This document shows, piece after piece, positions 21,891-32,770 of a stretch of DNA of 64,000 nucleotides. Position 1 is the stretch's first letter. Every line of letters begins with the position of its first letter. The notes below the pieces were generated by a model. The model was not told the origin of the DNA. It was given only the letters and a program-made list of their open reading frames with translations, and did not search any database. A program made the translations under genes and the position numbers. This DNA comes from Pinus tabuliformis (lineage: Eukaryota > Streptophyta > Pinopsida > Pinales > Pinaceae), in contig CM062818.1 in NCBI GenBank assembly GCA_031772625.1, positions 1,684,212,031-1,684,276,030 on the forward strand. The letters run 5' to 3'.

Positions 21891-22389
21891 CACTTGAATT
21901 TTATTTTCCATACGGATTATCCTTCTTCTTTGGGTTGCTTGGAGATGAGTGGTTGGAATTCCTCATACTCAACACCTTCATTGGCACAATACCCTCTGCA
22001 TTCTTCTACATAGATAATGAACATTGTCATCACCTGAATAGCATTTGCAAATTCCTCTAAGCCAACAACTTTCTTGTTAGAGTGTGGAGGTGAAATTATT
22101 GGTTCATGCTTATAGTTTTCGTTTTAACTCGTTGCTCAATAGCACATATTGCTCTTCTTATTTCATCCATGATGTCCTAGATGCATGGTCCTAACCATGT
22201 TATATAGTGGAGGAATTAGGAGAGCCACATTCCTCTATATCAAAGGCCTATCCTTTCCAATCATAATGAACACAAATTCTATATTTATCTTGGTGATTCA
22301 TTTTGTTGCATCTAACCTCTCTCTCTTTGCCATATTTCAACTTCATCGTAAACAATTATATTATATTTTCAAATTGGTTTCTAGATTTA
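21891..22389. other. unassigned spacer, highly conserved in the duplicate
   Basis: No gene recognised. It differs from 63120-63615 at only a handful of bases, far fewer than the preceding 1.8 kb. Confidence 0.5.
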
Positions 22390-22752
22390 CTATGGCATGG
22401 CTGCTTTTTCTGAGGATAACATAAGGTACAGAAAAAGAAAGCGGACTTTGTGTGAAATAGAAATAGAAAAAAACATGAACTTTCGGCGGATCTCACCAGG
22501 CTGCGGAGCCTGGACATCAACCACAACGCTTTCGATGGGTATTTCCTGGCCGGGATATCTCGAAGCTGGAAAATCTGGTGAATTTGAAACGTATGAGCGG
22601 CAGGAATCGGCGATTTTTTCCAGATTTGGAAGAATTCTTTGACTGGAATTTTGCCTCCGACCCTCACCAGCAACCGTAAGCTTCATGTTTCCGCGAATAA
22701 ATTCAGGGCATCCGTTCCGCCGGAAGCTCTTCAAGCTCACCATGTTCTCCAC
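22390..22752 (-). pseudogene. possible LRR fragment of a resistance-type gene
   Basis: The 120-residue minus-strand frame starts MENMVSLKSFRRNGCPEF and continues with ILPNLEKIADSCRSYVS and SPDFPASRY. The NMVSLKSF-x-NGCPEF and LPNLEKI phrases resemble the LRR region of plant NB-LRR proteins, where NLVSLKSL and CP-F motifs are common. A consensus-like donor (CCTG|GTGAGA) lies within the frame near 22505. It is too short and irregular for a firm call, and no NB-ARC or TIR domain is nearby. An identical copy is at 63616-63978. Confidence 0.3.
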
Positions 22753-22806
22753 ATAATTTATCGGAAGACAAGGAGAAGTTCTTCATCGATACGTTTTCAT
22801 GGGTGA

Positions 22807-23300
22807 TTTTTGATAACTTATTGATATTGGTAGATTACGTTATCAGAACTGATGATAACTTATACATAGAGGACTTATATAGTCATAAGTTATTATGATA
22901 GCTTATCTACTGATAAGCTATTGTTAGAAGTCATTAATGATAAATTATTGGTTATAACTTTCCGATTTAAGTTTCGAAAGAGAACTTATCAGAGATAAGT
23001 TATTGACATACTTATCCACTGATAGCTTATGTACTGATAAGTAATAAGTAATAAGTTTCATGATAAGTTACGATAAATAAACTATAAGTGGCTAACTTAT
23101 CTTCTAGAGCTTATCTAATGATAAGTTATCATGGTTCAGCGATAACTTACTGGTGGATAAGTTTGTTAAGTTATTAGAATATAAGTTATCTGTGTATAAC
23201 TTATGTGCGGTAAGTATCAATAAATAATTTATCAGTTGATAAATTATACGAATAAGTTATCGAAAATATTATCCACTGAATGGAATATCAGTTATCCGCT
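22807..23300. repeat. cluster of GATAACTTATC-like motifs on both strands
   Basis: Within about 490 bases, TAAGTTA occurs about seven times and its complement TAACTTA about five times, with further partial GATAAG, CTTATC and AATTTATC forms. Spacing is irregular (15-60 bases), so this is a cluster of a short, roughly palindromic word, not a simple tandem repeat. No ORF spans it. Confidence 0.8.
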
Positions 23301-23399
23301 GATCTCGGGGCCGTGGCTTCAACAGTTGAAAATCGCAAGAGAAAAATGCGATCTCTGCGCCTATTGTACCGTCAAAAGCACACTTGGCACCACCTAAAC

Positions 23400-24620
23400 C
23401 GTAGATTTGGCGCAGATCAGTCTGACTGGACGGCTGAGATCAAATACATCTGACGGCTGAGAACGTTGATGTCCAACGGTCCATATCCCACTGATCGGAC
23501 GGTGTAGATCGATCTGACTAGACGAATGAGATCAAATACATATGACGGCTGACAACGTTGAGATCAAACAGATCTGAGGGCTGAGATCACCCAGATTGGA
23601 CGGTCAAGATCGCGCCGATCTGATGGTGCAGATTCTTTAGATCTGACGGCCTAGAATGAGTATATCTGACGGTTAAAATCAAATAGATCTGAAGGCCTAG
23701 ATTGAACGGTTAAAATCAAATAGATCTGACGGCCTATATTGAGTAGATCTAACGGTTAATATCAAATAGATCTAAAGGCCTAGATTGAGAAGATCTCACG
23801 GTTAAAATCAAATAGATCTGACGGCCTAGATTGAGAAGATCTGACGGTTAAAATCAATTAGATCTGACGGCCTAGATTGAGTAGATCTGACGGTTAAAAT
23901 CAAATATATCTGACGGCCTAGATTGAGTAGATCCGACGGTTTAAATCAAATAGATCCGACGGCCTAGATTGAGTAGATCTGACCGCTAAAATCAAATAGC
24001 TCTGACGGCTGAGATCAGATAGATCCAATGGTCCAAATCGTGTTGATCGGACGGTGCATATCGTGTTGATCAGACGGTCTAGATTGGGTAGATCGGACAG
24101 TCTAGATCGTTCAGATCCGACGGTCGAGATCGGGTTGATCGGACGGTTTATATTGTGCAGATCGTACGGTTCAAATCTCCCTGATCGAACGGATGAGATC
24201 AGAATGATCTGACGGCAGAGATTGCCCAGATTGGATGGTCTAGATCGAACAGATCTGATGGTCCAGATTCTTTAGATCTACAGCTGAGATGTCAGATCTG
24301 TTCGCCACTTGGCATCACATGGACCGTCAGATTAGGCTGATGGATGGCCACCACTTGGCAGACTCACAGCCCTCAGATCTGGCCAGTGGATGAGCACCAC
24401 TTGGACCGTCAGATCAAGCTGGTGGACCATCAGATTGGACGGTCTAGATCGCACGGATCTGATGGTCCAGATTCTTTAAATCTTACGGCTGAGATGTCAG
24501 ATCTGTTGGCCACTTGGCATGACATGGACCCTCAGATTTGGTAGACTCACACCCCTCAGATCTGGCTAGTGGATGAGCACCACTTGGCAGCAGTTGGACC
24601 GTCCGATCAAGTCGGTGGAT
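23400..24620. repeat. 46-base minisatellite built of two 23-base units
   Basis: The core at about 23640-24010 alternates GATCTGACGGCCTAGATTG and GATCTGACGGTTAAAATC, each in a 23-base unit, giving a 46-base period repeated about eight times. Outer parts (23400-23640 and 24010-24620) are degenerate and mix in CCACTTGG units like those at 20776-21890. Each unit carries TGACGG and most an AGATC. Confidence 0.9.
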
Positions 24621-24639
24621 TCTCACGATCACTGTTTCA

Positions 24640-24917
24640 ACGAGGATGATGCAATTTACAATTCCACGGCAGCGGCCATTGGCAGCAAAACCATCCTAGC
24701 TAGTCCGAAATGCCTGCCGATTCCGTCATGGTCGTAACAGCTGACCAGCAGGTGCCCCTGCCCAACGATTCAGAGGGCAATGCGGCGATCGACATCGACC
24801 AAGGGACGTGAAACTCCGCCTTCTTCGACCAAGGGACGTCAACGACTTCTGTTAGAACCTCGAAAAAATCTCCATCGACATACCGCCAAGGTCGGCAGTT
24901 TTTCTTTCTCCCAGTCG
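24640..24917. other. GC-richer segment bounding the array, possible coding remnant
   Basis: Composition changes sharply from the array to its right. In plus translation short stretches look codon-like (MPADSVMVVTADQQVPLP from 24713; DDAIYNSTAAAIGSKTI in another frame from about 24640), and a minus frame is open as well. Stops fall within 100-130 bases in each. AAGGGACGT occurs twice (24800, 24831). No family is recognised. Homology to the array begins exactly at GTATTAAATAGAGAC (24918). Confidence 0.35.
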
Positions 24918-25371
24918 GTATTAAATAGAGACTACAAAATATGATGAAATATATTAAATACACACAAAATATTGTGAGAATTACAAACGATAGATAAAAT
25001 ATCATATCCAAAATCTTAAACAAAGATAAAAAATTCTTAGGAATAATTTTATGCACCCAAAGATACATTTTATTCAAAAACCAAAAGTCATAAACCCTAA
25101 ACCGGTAATGAGGGAGAAGAACCACAACGTTTGCAATGAGAAAGAACAAATTATATATGGATTTTGCACCAAAAGTAAACTCACCTCCACTTTTGCCTCT
25201 ACACTCCACTATAATCTCTCTAACAAAGATATTTCAATAGTTTTGATGATGATCCTCCATGTTTCTTTATCTAGATTGCATTGCACATATAATTAGTTGA
25301 TGAACCTCCATGTTTTCTATCTACCTTGCATTTCACTTATAATTAGATGAATGAACAATATTGTAAGATAC

Positions 25372-25450
25372 CTCTATACCACTGCAATCTTCACTGCTAC
25401 CCACTACACATGAAATCTTGGTTTTAGGACTTGCATTAATCTCCCATCCA
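25372..25450 (-). pseudogene. exon-like piece, GWEINASPK type
   Basis: Seventy-nine bases between a TTTGCTTTAG acceptor and a GAG|GTATCTTA donor. One frame is open throughout and encodes GWEINASPKTKISCVVG and then SSEDCSGIE. Related pieces in the right half of the array (near 38055, 41540, 43160, 45050, 47375) keep the INASPK core and donor but carry stops. No family is recognised. Confidence 0.45.
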
Positions 25451-26399
25451 CTAAAGCAAATAAAAACCAAACCACAAAATATTATACGATCAAATATTAT
25501 GAGAAATCTTATTAAGGCATCCAAATTCTCATGAGAATATTAGATAGGTAGGAAAAGATAGTACAAGAAATCTTAAACAAATACCAAAAATATTATGGAG
25601 AATTAAGTGCATTTTATTTAAAGACCAAAATCACAAACCCTAAAATCTAAAGAATAACTTTAAATTTGAAATGACTACAATTTCATAGCATAACATCCGG
25701 GCTTTACACCAAACAAAAACTCACCATCTGCCTCTGCCTCTACTACATTAGAAAAAAAACAAAGTATTAAAAAATAAGCCCAAAAAATCTTATGAGAAAT
25801 ACTAAATACACACTAAGTATCTTACTACAAATATAAAACAAACGCCAAATTATCCTAGTAGAAATCCTACTAGTAATCTAATGCAAATATGACATATCTC
25901 AACGGACAAGGCTACATAAGAGTCCTGGGTGAAATTGGCAGAACAGATAGTCCAGTTATGGCATCCAAGCCAGATATAGAGTCTACTTTGGCAATAGAGG
26001 GCCATTTACCAAATTGACAGCAAACCAATACAATAATATAAAAGTTAGAAATATGCAAATTTAATAATAATAATAATCACCATCCTTCATAAAATTGAAA
26101 AATAATAACACCATGTCCAAATTTTTGCACCACCAAAAAGGGTATTATTTCCATAAAATCCAAATTGAAAATTTCAAACCCTGCCATGTTTTCTTATTTG
26201 AAAGTCATATCACTAAACAGGTTATGCAAAGCAACCCAAGTTTTTCAAAACAAACACTACACATAATTTACACGCAATGATGTGGCAAATTTGAATAGAT
26301 GATGCTAGGTGCAAATCCTGGTTAAATTAGGGTGAATAGATCCCATCTCCTGCAGCGAACGCATGTAAAGCACTAAATTCTTCTTATAGAGATTCCAAT

Positions 26400-26647
26400 T
26401 GATGAATACCAAGACCTTAACCCTTGACCTAATATGCCCCTCCAAGACCAACACACCAATCCTCCTTTGTGTCGCTGTTGAGACCTAGGATCCAAATACT
26501 TTAAGCATGAAGCCCATGCTTTAAATAAATCATTTTCTTTTATAAAAAAAAACGTTTTTTCTTTCTTTTGAAAAGTAAAATAATAATTACATCGTGTCAT
26601 GAGCCAAATACAATTATGAAGACCGACACTAGTTACATTCTTCAACA
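26400..26647 (-). mobile_element. LTR fragment related to the TR-GAG family
   Basis: Read on the minus strand from 26647, it starts TGTTGAAGAATGTAACTAG, then GGTCTTCATAATTG, then about 110 bases on AAGCATG-GCTTCATGCTT. That is the order at the start of the TR-GAG LTRs (13238, 17607). The far end is not identifiable and no target duplication is seen, so it is a fragment or decayed solo LTR. It interrupts an array module right after a GATTC-like phrase. Confidence 0.6.
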
Positions 26648-27001
26648 GAATGAGAGGTTTTTAGGACCTACCTTAATTTCCAACAATGTACCAAATAGAA
26701 TAAAATAAAATCCCTATCCATAATATTATGCGAAAGCAGATCGGGTGCAACAACCAAAAATCATAATTCCTCAATAACAAATAAGGGAAGAGAACCATTG
26801 TATTGAAACAAGAAGATAGCCATGCAAGAACCAAAAGAGAACTCACCTTCCCCCTTTGCACTCTCCTACACTTCTCCAAGTCTCTCTTATGCCAAAAAAA
26901 CATTGCTACTCAACCTTCGGGTTCTTGCATTTAGATTGCATTTAATGAATAAGTAAATCCCAAATAATATAAGATGCATTTAACTTAAATAAAAGTATAT
27001 C

Positions 27002-27560
27002 TTATTCTAAGACCAAAAATCATAAACCCTAAATTGGAGAGGAGTGTCCAAGTCTCTCTTATGCAAAAATATTTCAAAAGTTTCAACATTGCTCCTCAAC
27101 CTTCGGGTTCTTGCAATTAGATTGCATTTAATAAATAAGTAAATCCCAACTAATATAAGATGCATTTAACTTAAATAAAATTACATCTTATTCTAAGACC
27201 AAAAATCATAAACCCTAAATTGGAGAGGAGTGTCCAAGTCTTTCTTTTGTAGAAATATTTCAAAAGTTTCAACACTGCTCCTCAACCTTCGAGTTCCTGC
27301 AATTAGATTTCATTTAATAAATAAGTAAATCCTAAATAATATAAGAAGCATTTAATTTAAATAAAAATACATCTTATTCTAAAACCAAAAATCATAAACC
27401 CTAAATTGGTGAGGAGAGTGGAGAACCATTAAATCTAAAGTAGAATGATTTCATAGTAGAAAATACATGAGTCTCACATCAAAAGATAACTCACCCTCTA
27501 CCTTTGCTTCTATTTTTTCTATAGTACCCTCCATCTCTCTCACACAAAGTTATTCAATAG
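27002..27560. repeat. 186-bp tandem repeat, left block
   Basis: CTTATTCTAAGACC recurs at 27001, 27187 and 27373, a 186-base period. Each unit has AAACCCTAAATTGG, ATTTCAAAAGTTTCAACA, TAGATTGCATTTAATAAATA and TTTAACTTAAATAAA. The third unit runs into a different module. Confidence 0.9.
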
Positions 27561-28607
27561 CTTCACCAATGCTCATTCACCTTTCTCACACTGTAGCGCA
27601 TCTATATTTCAACGAACACACATGATATAATAATAATAAAGCAAGAAATGAATCAACGAACACACATGATATAATAATGAAGCAAGAAATGAATTAAATT
27701 AAAATAGGCATGAAACAATTCACCCATATATACCTCTCTTTCCTTTTCCCATAAAAAAGTAAATTCCCTTGTTACATACCTCGTTCTCCTTTGCCCATTA
27801 CATACCTCGTTTTCCTTTCCGGTTGAACCAATAAAAAAATATTAAAAAATAAATAAATCAAAAGACAAAACAATTAAAAAAAATACTCACAAATAAGCAT
27901 GGCCATGCTTACAAATGTAAATATTTAAAAGCCACAATAGTAAATAACGAAAGAAAAAAAAATAGCGAAAAACATCACCAACAATAATTAAAATAAAATA
28001 AATAGTAAAAAAAACAACACCAACAACAAAAATACAACAACAAAAATAATGAAAAGACAACACAAAATCATAAACCAAAGACAAACTTTGCTCCACAACT
28101 CCAAAACTATCAATGGCCAACCAAGGGAACCCTGCACACCAAAAAATAGAGAAGTATTAAATAGAGACTACAAAATATGATGAAATATATTAAATACACA
28201 CAAAATATTGTGAGAATTACAAACGATAAATAAAATATCATATCCAAAATCTTAAACAAAGATAAAAAATTCTTAGGAATAATCTTATGCACCCAAAGAT
28301 ACATTTTATTCAAAAACCAAAAGTCATAAACCCTAAACCGGTAATGAGGGAGAAGAACCACAATGTTTGCAATGAGAAAGAACAAATTATATATGGATTT
28401 TGCACCAAAATTAAACTCACCTCCACTTTTGCCTCTACACTCCACTATAATCTCTCTAACAAAGATATTTCAATAGTTTTGATGATGATCCTCCATGTTT
28501 CTTTATCTAGATTGCATTGCACATATAATTAGTTGATGAACCTCCATGTTTTCTATCTACCTTGCATTGCACTTATAATTAGATGAATGAACAATATTGT
28601 AAGATAC

Positions 28608-28686
28608 CTCTATACCACTGCAATCTTCACTGCTACCCACTACACATGAAATCTTGGTTTTAGGACTTGCATTAATCTCCCATCCA
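28608..28686 (-). pseudogene. exon-like piece, GWEINASPK type, second copy
   Basis: Identical in layout to 25372-25450, 3236 bases away, in the 0.93-kb repeated block. The frame is open between the same acceptor and donor borders. Confidence 0.45.
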
Positions 28687-29929
28687 CTAAAGCAAATAAA
28701 AACCAAACCACAAAATATTATACGATCAAATATTATGAGAAATCTTATTAAGGCATCCAAATTTCTCATGAGAATATTAGATAGGTAGGAAAAAATAGTA
28801 CAAGAAATCTTCAACAAAGACCAAAAATATTATGGAGAATTAAGTGCATTTTATTTAAAGACCAAAATCACAAACCCTAAATAGCTAAAGAAGAACTTCA
28901 AATTTGAAACGACGACAATTTCATAGCATAACATAGGGGCGTTTTACACCAAACAAAAACTCACCATTTGCCTCTGCCTCTACTACATTAGAAAAAAAAA
29001 CAAAGTATTAAAAAATAAGCCCAAAAAATCTTATGAGAAATACTAAATACACAATAAGTATCTTACTACAAATATGAAACAAACGCCAAATTATCCTAGG
29101 AGAAATCTTATATAAACACAAAATCCTACAAGTAATCTAATGCAAAAGCAAATACATCTTATAAAAACATGAAAAATCATAAACCCTAACTAGATAAGGA
29201 GGGAGGGGAGCCATTGTAATTGAAATAAGGAGACTTTGCACCAATCACATCGAATTTGCACCAAACAAATTCACCTCTCATATATATGTAAATAGGTAAT
29301 AGCAAATCATATATGGATATTTGCACCAAAAGAGAACTCAACTCTACCTTTGCTCTCTATTGCAATCTCTCCTTCATGAGGATATTTTAGTACTTGAGCT
29401 AGATATCCTTTGCATTACATTGCATCAATAATTAGATAAATCACAAATAATGTAAGATGCCTTGAATTTACATAAACATACATGGAATGATACATATAGC
29501 CTCAACCTTCACCTTCACCCATTACGCTTACTGAATCAGGGGTCTTTAGGACCTACCTTAATTTCCCACTCGATATTTGCCCTTAATTTCCCACTTGATG
29601 TACCAAATAGACTAAAATAAAAATCCCTAAGCATAATATTATGAAAAGGAGATCTAGTGCAACACCAAAAATCATAGTTCTTGAATGAGAGAGGAAGGAA
29701 GAGAAACATTTCATTGAAACAAGAAGATAGCCATCCAAGAAACAAAAGAGAACTCATCTTCCCCCTTTGCACTCTCCTACACTTCTCCAAGACTCTCTTA
29801 TGCAGAAATATTTCACAAGTTTCAACATTGCTCCTCGATTTTCGAGTTCCCGCATTTAGATTGCACTTAATAAATAAGTAAATTTCAAATAATATGAGAT
29901 TCATTTGACTTAAATAAAATAACATCTTA

Positions 29930-30481
29930 TTTTAAGACCAAAAATTATAAACCCTAAATTGGTGAGGTGTGTCCAAGTCTCTCTTATGCAGAAATATGCT
30001 TCAACATTGCTCCTCAACCTTCAGATTCTTGCATTTAGATTGCATTTAATAAATAAGTAAATCCCAAATCATATAAGAAGCATATCACTTAAATAAAAGT
30101 ACATCTTATTCTAAGACCAAAAATCATAAACCCTAAATTGGTGAGGAGTGTCCAAGTCTCTGTTATGCAGAAATATTTCAAAAGTTTCAACATTGCTCCT
30201 CAACCTTCGGGTTACTGCATTTAGATTGCAATTAATAAATAAGTAAATCCCAAATAATATAAGATGCATTTAACTTAAATAAAAGTACATCTTATTTTAA
30301 GACCAAAAATCATAAACCCTAAATTGGTGAAGAGTGTCCAAGTCTCTTATGCAGAAATATTTCAAATGTTTCAACATTGCTCCTCAAACTTCGGGTTCCT
30401 GCATTTAGATTGCATTTAATAAATAAGTAAAATCCCAAATCATATAAGAAGCATATCACTTAAATAAAAGTACATCTTATT
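29930..30481. repeat. 186-bp tandem repeat, block split by the chromovirus
   Basis: Three further units of the same 180-190 base repeat run up to 30481. The array resumes at 36563 in the middle of the word TTATTCTAAGACC, so the gypsy element entered a pre-existing unit. Confidence 0.9.
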
Positions 30482-30886
30482 TGTTAGGGTCCCACCCTAA
30501 CCCCCTTATTTATGTAATGGGATCACGTCATAGTCAAGAGTCAATAAAGCCCATATTAATAATTGTAAGTGGTTAATCCGCAATTAATGACAGAACCACA
30601 GTTAGTTGCAAATGAGCCGTAGTATTAGATAGATGGTATTAATAAAACCCACGGTATTGGCCCGTGGTATTGCATGTATGAGTCATATATAAAGGATAGA
30701 GACTCCTTGCGAGGAGCATCGTGTCTTATTTTGTAGTCGAGCTCTGCTCTATTCGAGGTTGCCCCCTCGAAGAGGCAAGTGAACATTACTCTCTGAATAA
30801 TAAAATCATTGCTATTCTATGTTCTGGGTATCTTTTCTTCGCATATTCTGTATTTGGGTATCATTTTGCAGGTTAAGAGCATAACA
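30482..30886 (+). repeat. 5' LTR of the chromovirus
   Basis: 405 bases. Contains a TATA-like TATATAAA at 30686-30693 and an AATAAA at about 30799-30804 before the TG-rich end. The terminal CCCACCCTAACCCCC is shared with the 3' LTR. Confidence 0.93.
30686..30693 (+). promoter_or_regulatory. LTR TATA-like box
   Basis: TATATAAA within CATATATAAAGGATAG, conserved in both LTRs, about 110 bases before the AATAAA signal. The position fits an LTR promoter. Confidence 0.5.
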
Positions 30887-30888
30887 AG

Positions 30889-30900
30889 TGGTATCAGAGC
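30889..30900 (+). other. primer-binding site, initiator Met tRNA
   Basis: TGGTATCAGAGC lies two bases after the 5' LTR, an exact match to the usual plant initiator-Met primer site. Confidence 0.93.
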
Positions 30901-31816
30901 ACTTTCCAGGGCCGGTGGGATCTCCATTTCTTAGCAATTTTTTTTTTTGGCTAGAGACGTGTTCCGACGTCTTTAAACCACGGGATCTGTCGTTGAGCGC
31001 ATAAACTTGCGGATTTGGGGAGGCATGCACGCAGGAAATACAAGAGGTGGTCACATATGTTGGATTCCCTTGTAACCCCTGTGGGTACCCCTTCGAGTAG
31101 TAGCGCATTAGACAGAACCGCGCACGGATTGTCTTCCACGTACCCTCTGGGTATATTGGAAGCCCCCTAGGCTCCCTTGAAACCTCGCCATAGATAAACC
31201 GTCGGCCATCTTGTGGCTACAGTACACCGAGAACAGCACTCGGGGAGATTACTCGCCCGTACGATAGGGTAGTCGGGTTGTACGGCTAAGGGTACGGTCG
31301 ATCCTCCTTAGTTAGAGCCCTGAAACATTGGGCCGAGTACTACTGCTAGACCCTTATGTATATTGCGATCTGTAGCACCTGACACTCCTCAAGACCATAG
31401 TTCCCTTTTTCTATCAGGGGATCACACAACATCTCTTCCAGACCCGCTTGTGCAAAGGGGTGCAGCAGCAACAGACATCAGTCCCGCAGTCTCGAGTTCG
31501 CAGATCAGCCATTCCGATCTATTAGATCCATCAAATCTGCAGAAGCAGTCTGCTCCGCCATCAGATCCACCATTCAGATCTCTCAGATCCACCAGATCGG
31601 AGTCGTTGTGAAGGGTTCCTATACCGGGGTATAATTTTCGCAGGACTTTTGGCCGCATTGACATTTTGAGGATTTGGCCACTGCAGTATTGATAAGGAAG
31701 GAGTAAAAAAAAAAAAGTCTGAGATCTTCCAGGGCGCTTATTGGTGATCTAGCCCATCAGTCCCAAATTTTCATCAGGTTGGTGTATGGTAGAAACTAGA
31801 AACTAGAGCTCAAGCA
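30901..31816. other. chromovirus leader
   Basis: About 0.9 kb of untranslated leader between the primer site and gag. Around 31500-31600 it has repeated CAGATC or AGATCCACCA words. I see no conserved ORF. Confidence 0.6.
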
Positions 31817-32770
31817 ATGGCCAATGAAAGGATGGACAAACTTGAAGAATCCATGCACACCCTCAACCTTCAGCTTAATGGACTAAGTAGCCAGGTCGCG
31901 CAACTCATCCCGAAGGACAAGGAACAAGCCCACGAGGAGGCGTATAATGGCAATGGATACAATGAGGGTGAGTCTAGCCACTCTCCTCACATCTGGCACA
32001 CCCACCAACCACCCAGTCAGCGACCTCCCAAGTTGGATATGCATAAATTTGACGGTTCTCACCCATCGGCATGGATAGCACAAATGGACCAGTATTTCAA
32101 ACTGAATCGTATCTTAGATGATTCGACTTAGCTTATGTTGGGGAGAATGTACTTGGACAATGAAAGGTGGCAATGGTGGGAATGGCATCAATGTTGCCAT
32201 GGACCTTTTAGGACTTGGACCCAATTTACAAAAGCTCTTCAAGGCCGCTTTGAACAGGAGGAATCTTTTTTGGGTCGTCTTACTAAGCTCCGACAGACTG
32301 GTATAGTGGATGAATATATTACAGCTTTTGAAGCCTTAGCCTTCCGCACTTGGGGTCTCTCAGATGCGTTCTACACGGAATGTTTTATCAGCAGTCTTAA
32401 AGAAGCCATCAAAGCTCAAGTCCTACTGCAACATCCTCCCACATGGACAGAGGCTTGCAAGGTAGCTCGTAACGTGGAACGTGCATTAGTATCCCAATAC
32501 AGTCGCCCAAATTTCTCCGCTAAAGGTCGCCCCCCACAGGCTCACAACACGACTCTAACGCTTAAGGTCCAAAAGGTGTCACCTGCGGAAATGGCCGAAA
32601 GAAGAAAGAAAGGACTATGTTACTACTATGATGAAAAATACTCCCCAGGTCATAAATGCAAGGAGCCCAAATTTTTTCAAATAGATGCCACTGACTACAG
32701 CTCAACAGAGGAAGATCCACCACTTGAGGACCATGAGGCGCTAGAAGAAGAAAACCAACAGGACAATGTC
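31817..32770 (+). pseudogene. chromovirus gag region with an in-frame stop
   Basis: Starts MANERMDKLEESMHTLNLQL, a coiled-coil lead-in, and continues into the retrotransposon gag fold (WIAQMDQYFKLN, then FRTWTQFTKALQGRF after the break). A TAG at 32129-32131 interrupts the frame, which continues unchanged after it. The zinc knuckle near 32618-32659 reads CYYYDEKYSPGHKC: the second zinc ligand, normally Cys, is Tyr at 32627-32629. Both changes would impair capsid formation or RNA binding. Confidence 0.9.

Larger units (their letters stand above)
24918..30476 (-). repeat. left half of the exon-intron-like module array
   Basis: AT-rich repeats here read on the minus strand as exon-like pieces with splice-like borders. 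Donor-like G|GTGAGTT occurs at about 25185, 25722, 26848, 27491, 28420 and 28962. Pyrimidine-rich acceptors such as TTTTTTGGTGTGCAG|G occur (28133). Most modules contain AAACCCTAA 60-130 bases inside the intron-like part. Subunits include the 186-bp tandem repeat and a 0.93-kb block present twice (24918-25840 and 28154-29090, spacing 3236, only a few differences). No continuous ORF links the pieces. Whether this is a decayed gene, an ncRNA locus or a satellite is open. Confidence 0.7.

Noticed and set aside
24700..25209. 169-residue minus ORF joining an array piece to the GC-richer segment
   Set aside because: It crosses the array boundary at 24917 and reads through a donor-like site and telo-box; the continuous frame looks accidental.
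28110..28445. Apparent multi-span membrane protein (Phe, Ile, Leu, Tyr-rich) repeated through the array
   Set aside because: The hydrophobic run is a translation of a T-rich intron-like stretch between a GTGAGTT donor and a TGTGCAG acceptor; copies carry stops and frame changes.
31363..31611. 82-residue plus ORF in the chromovirus leader
   Set aside because: Low-complexity Ser/Pro translation of repeated AGATC words; leaders of this clade are not known to encode it.
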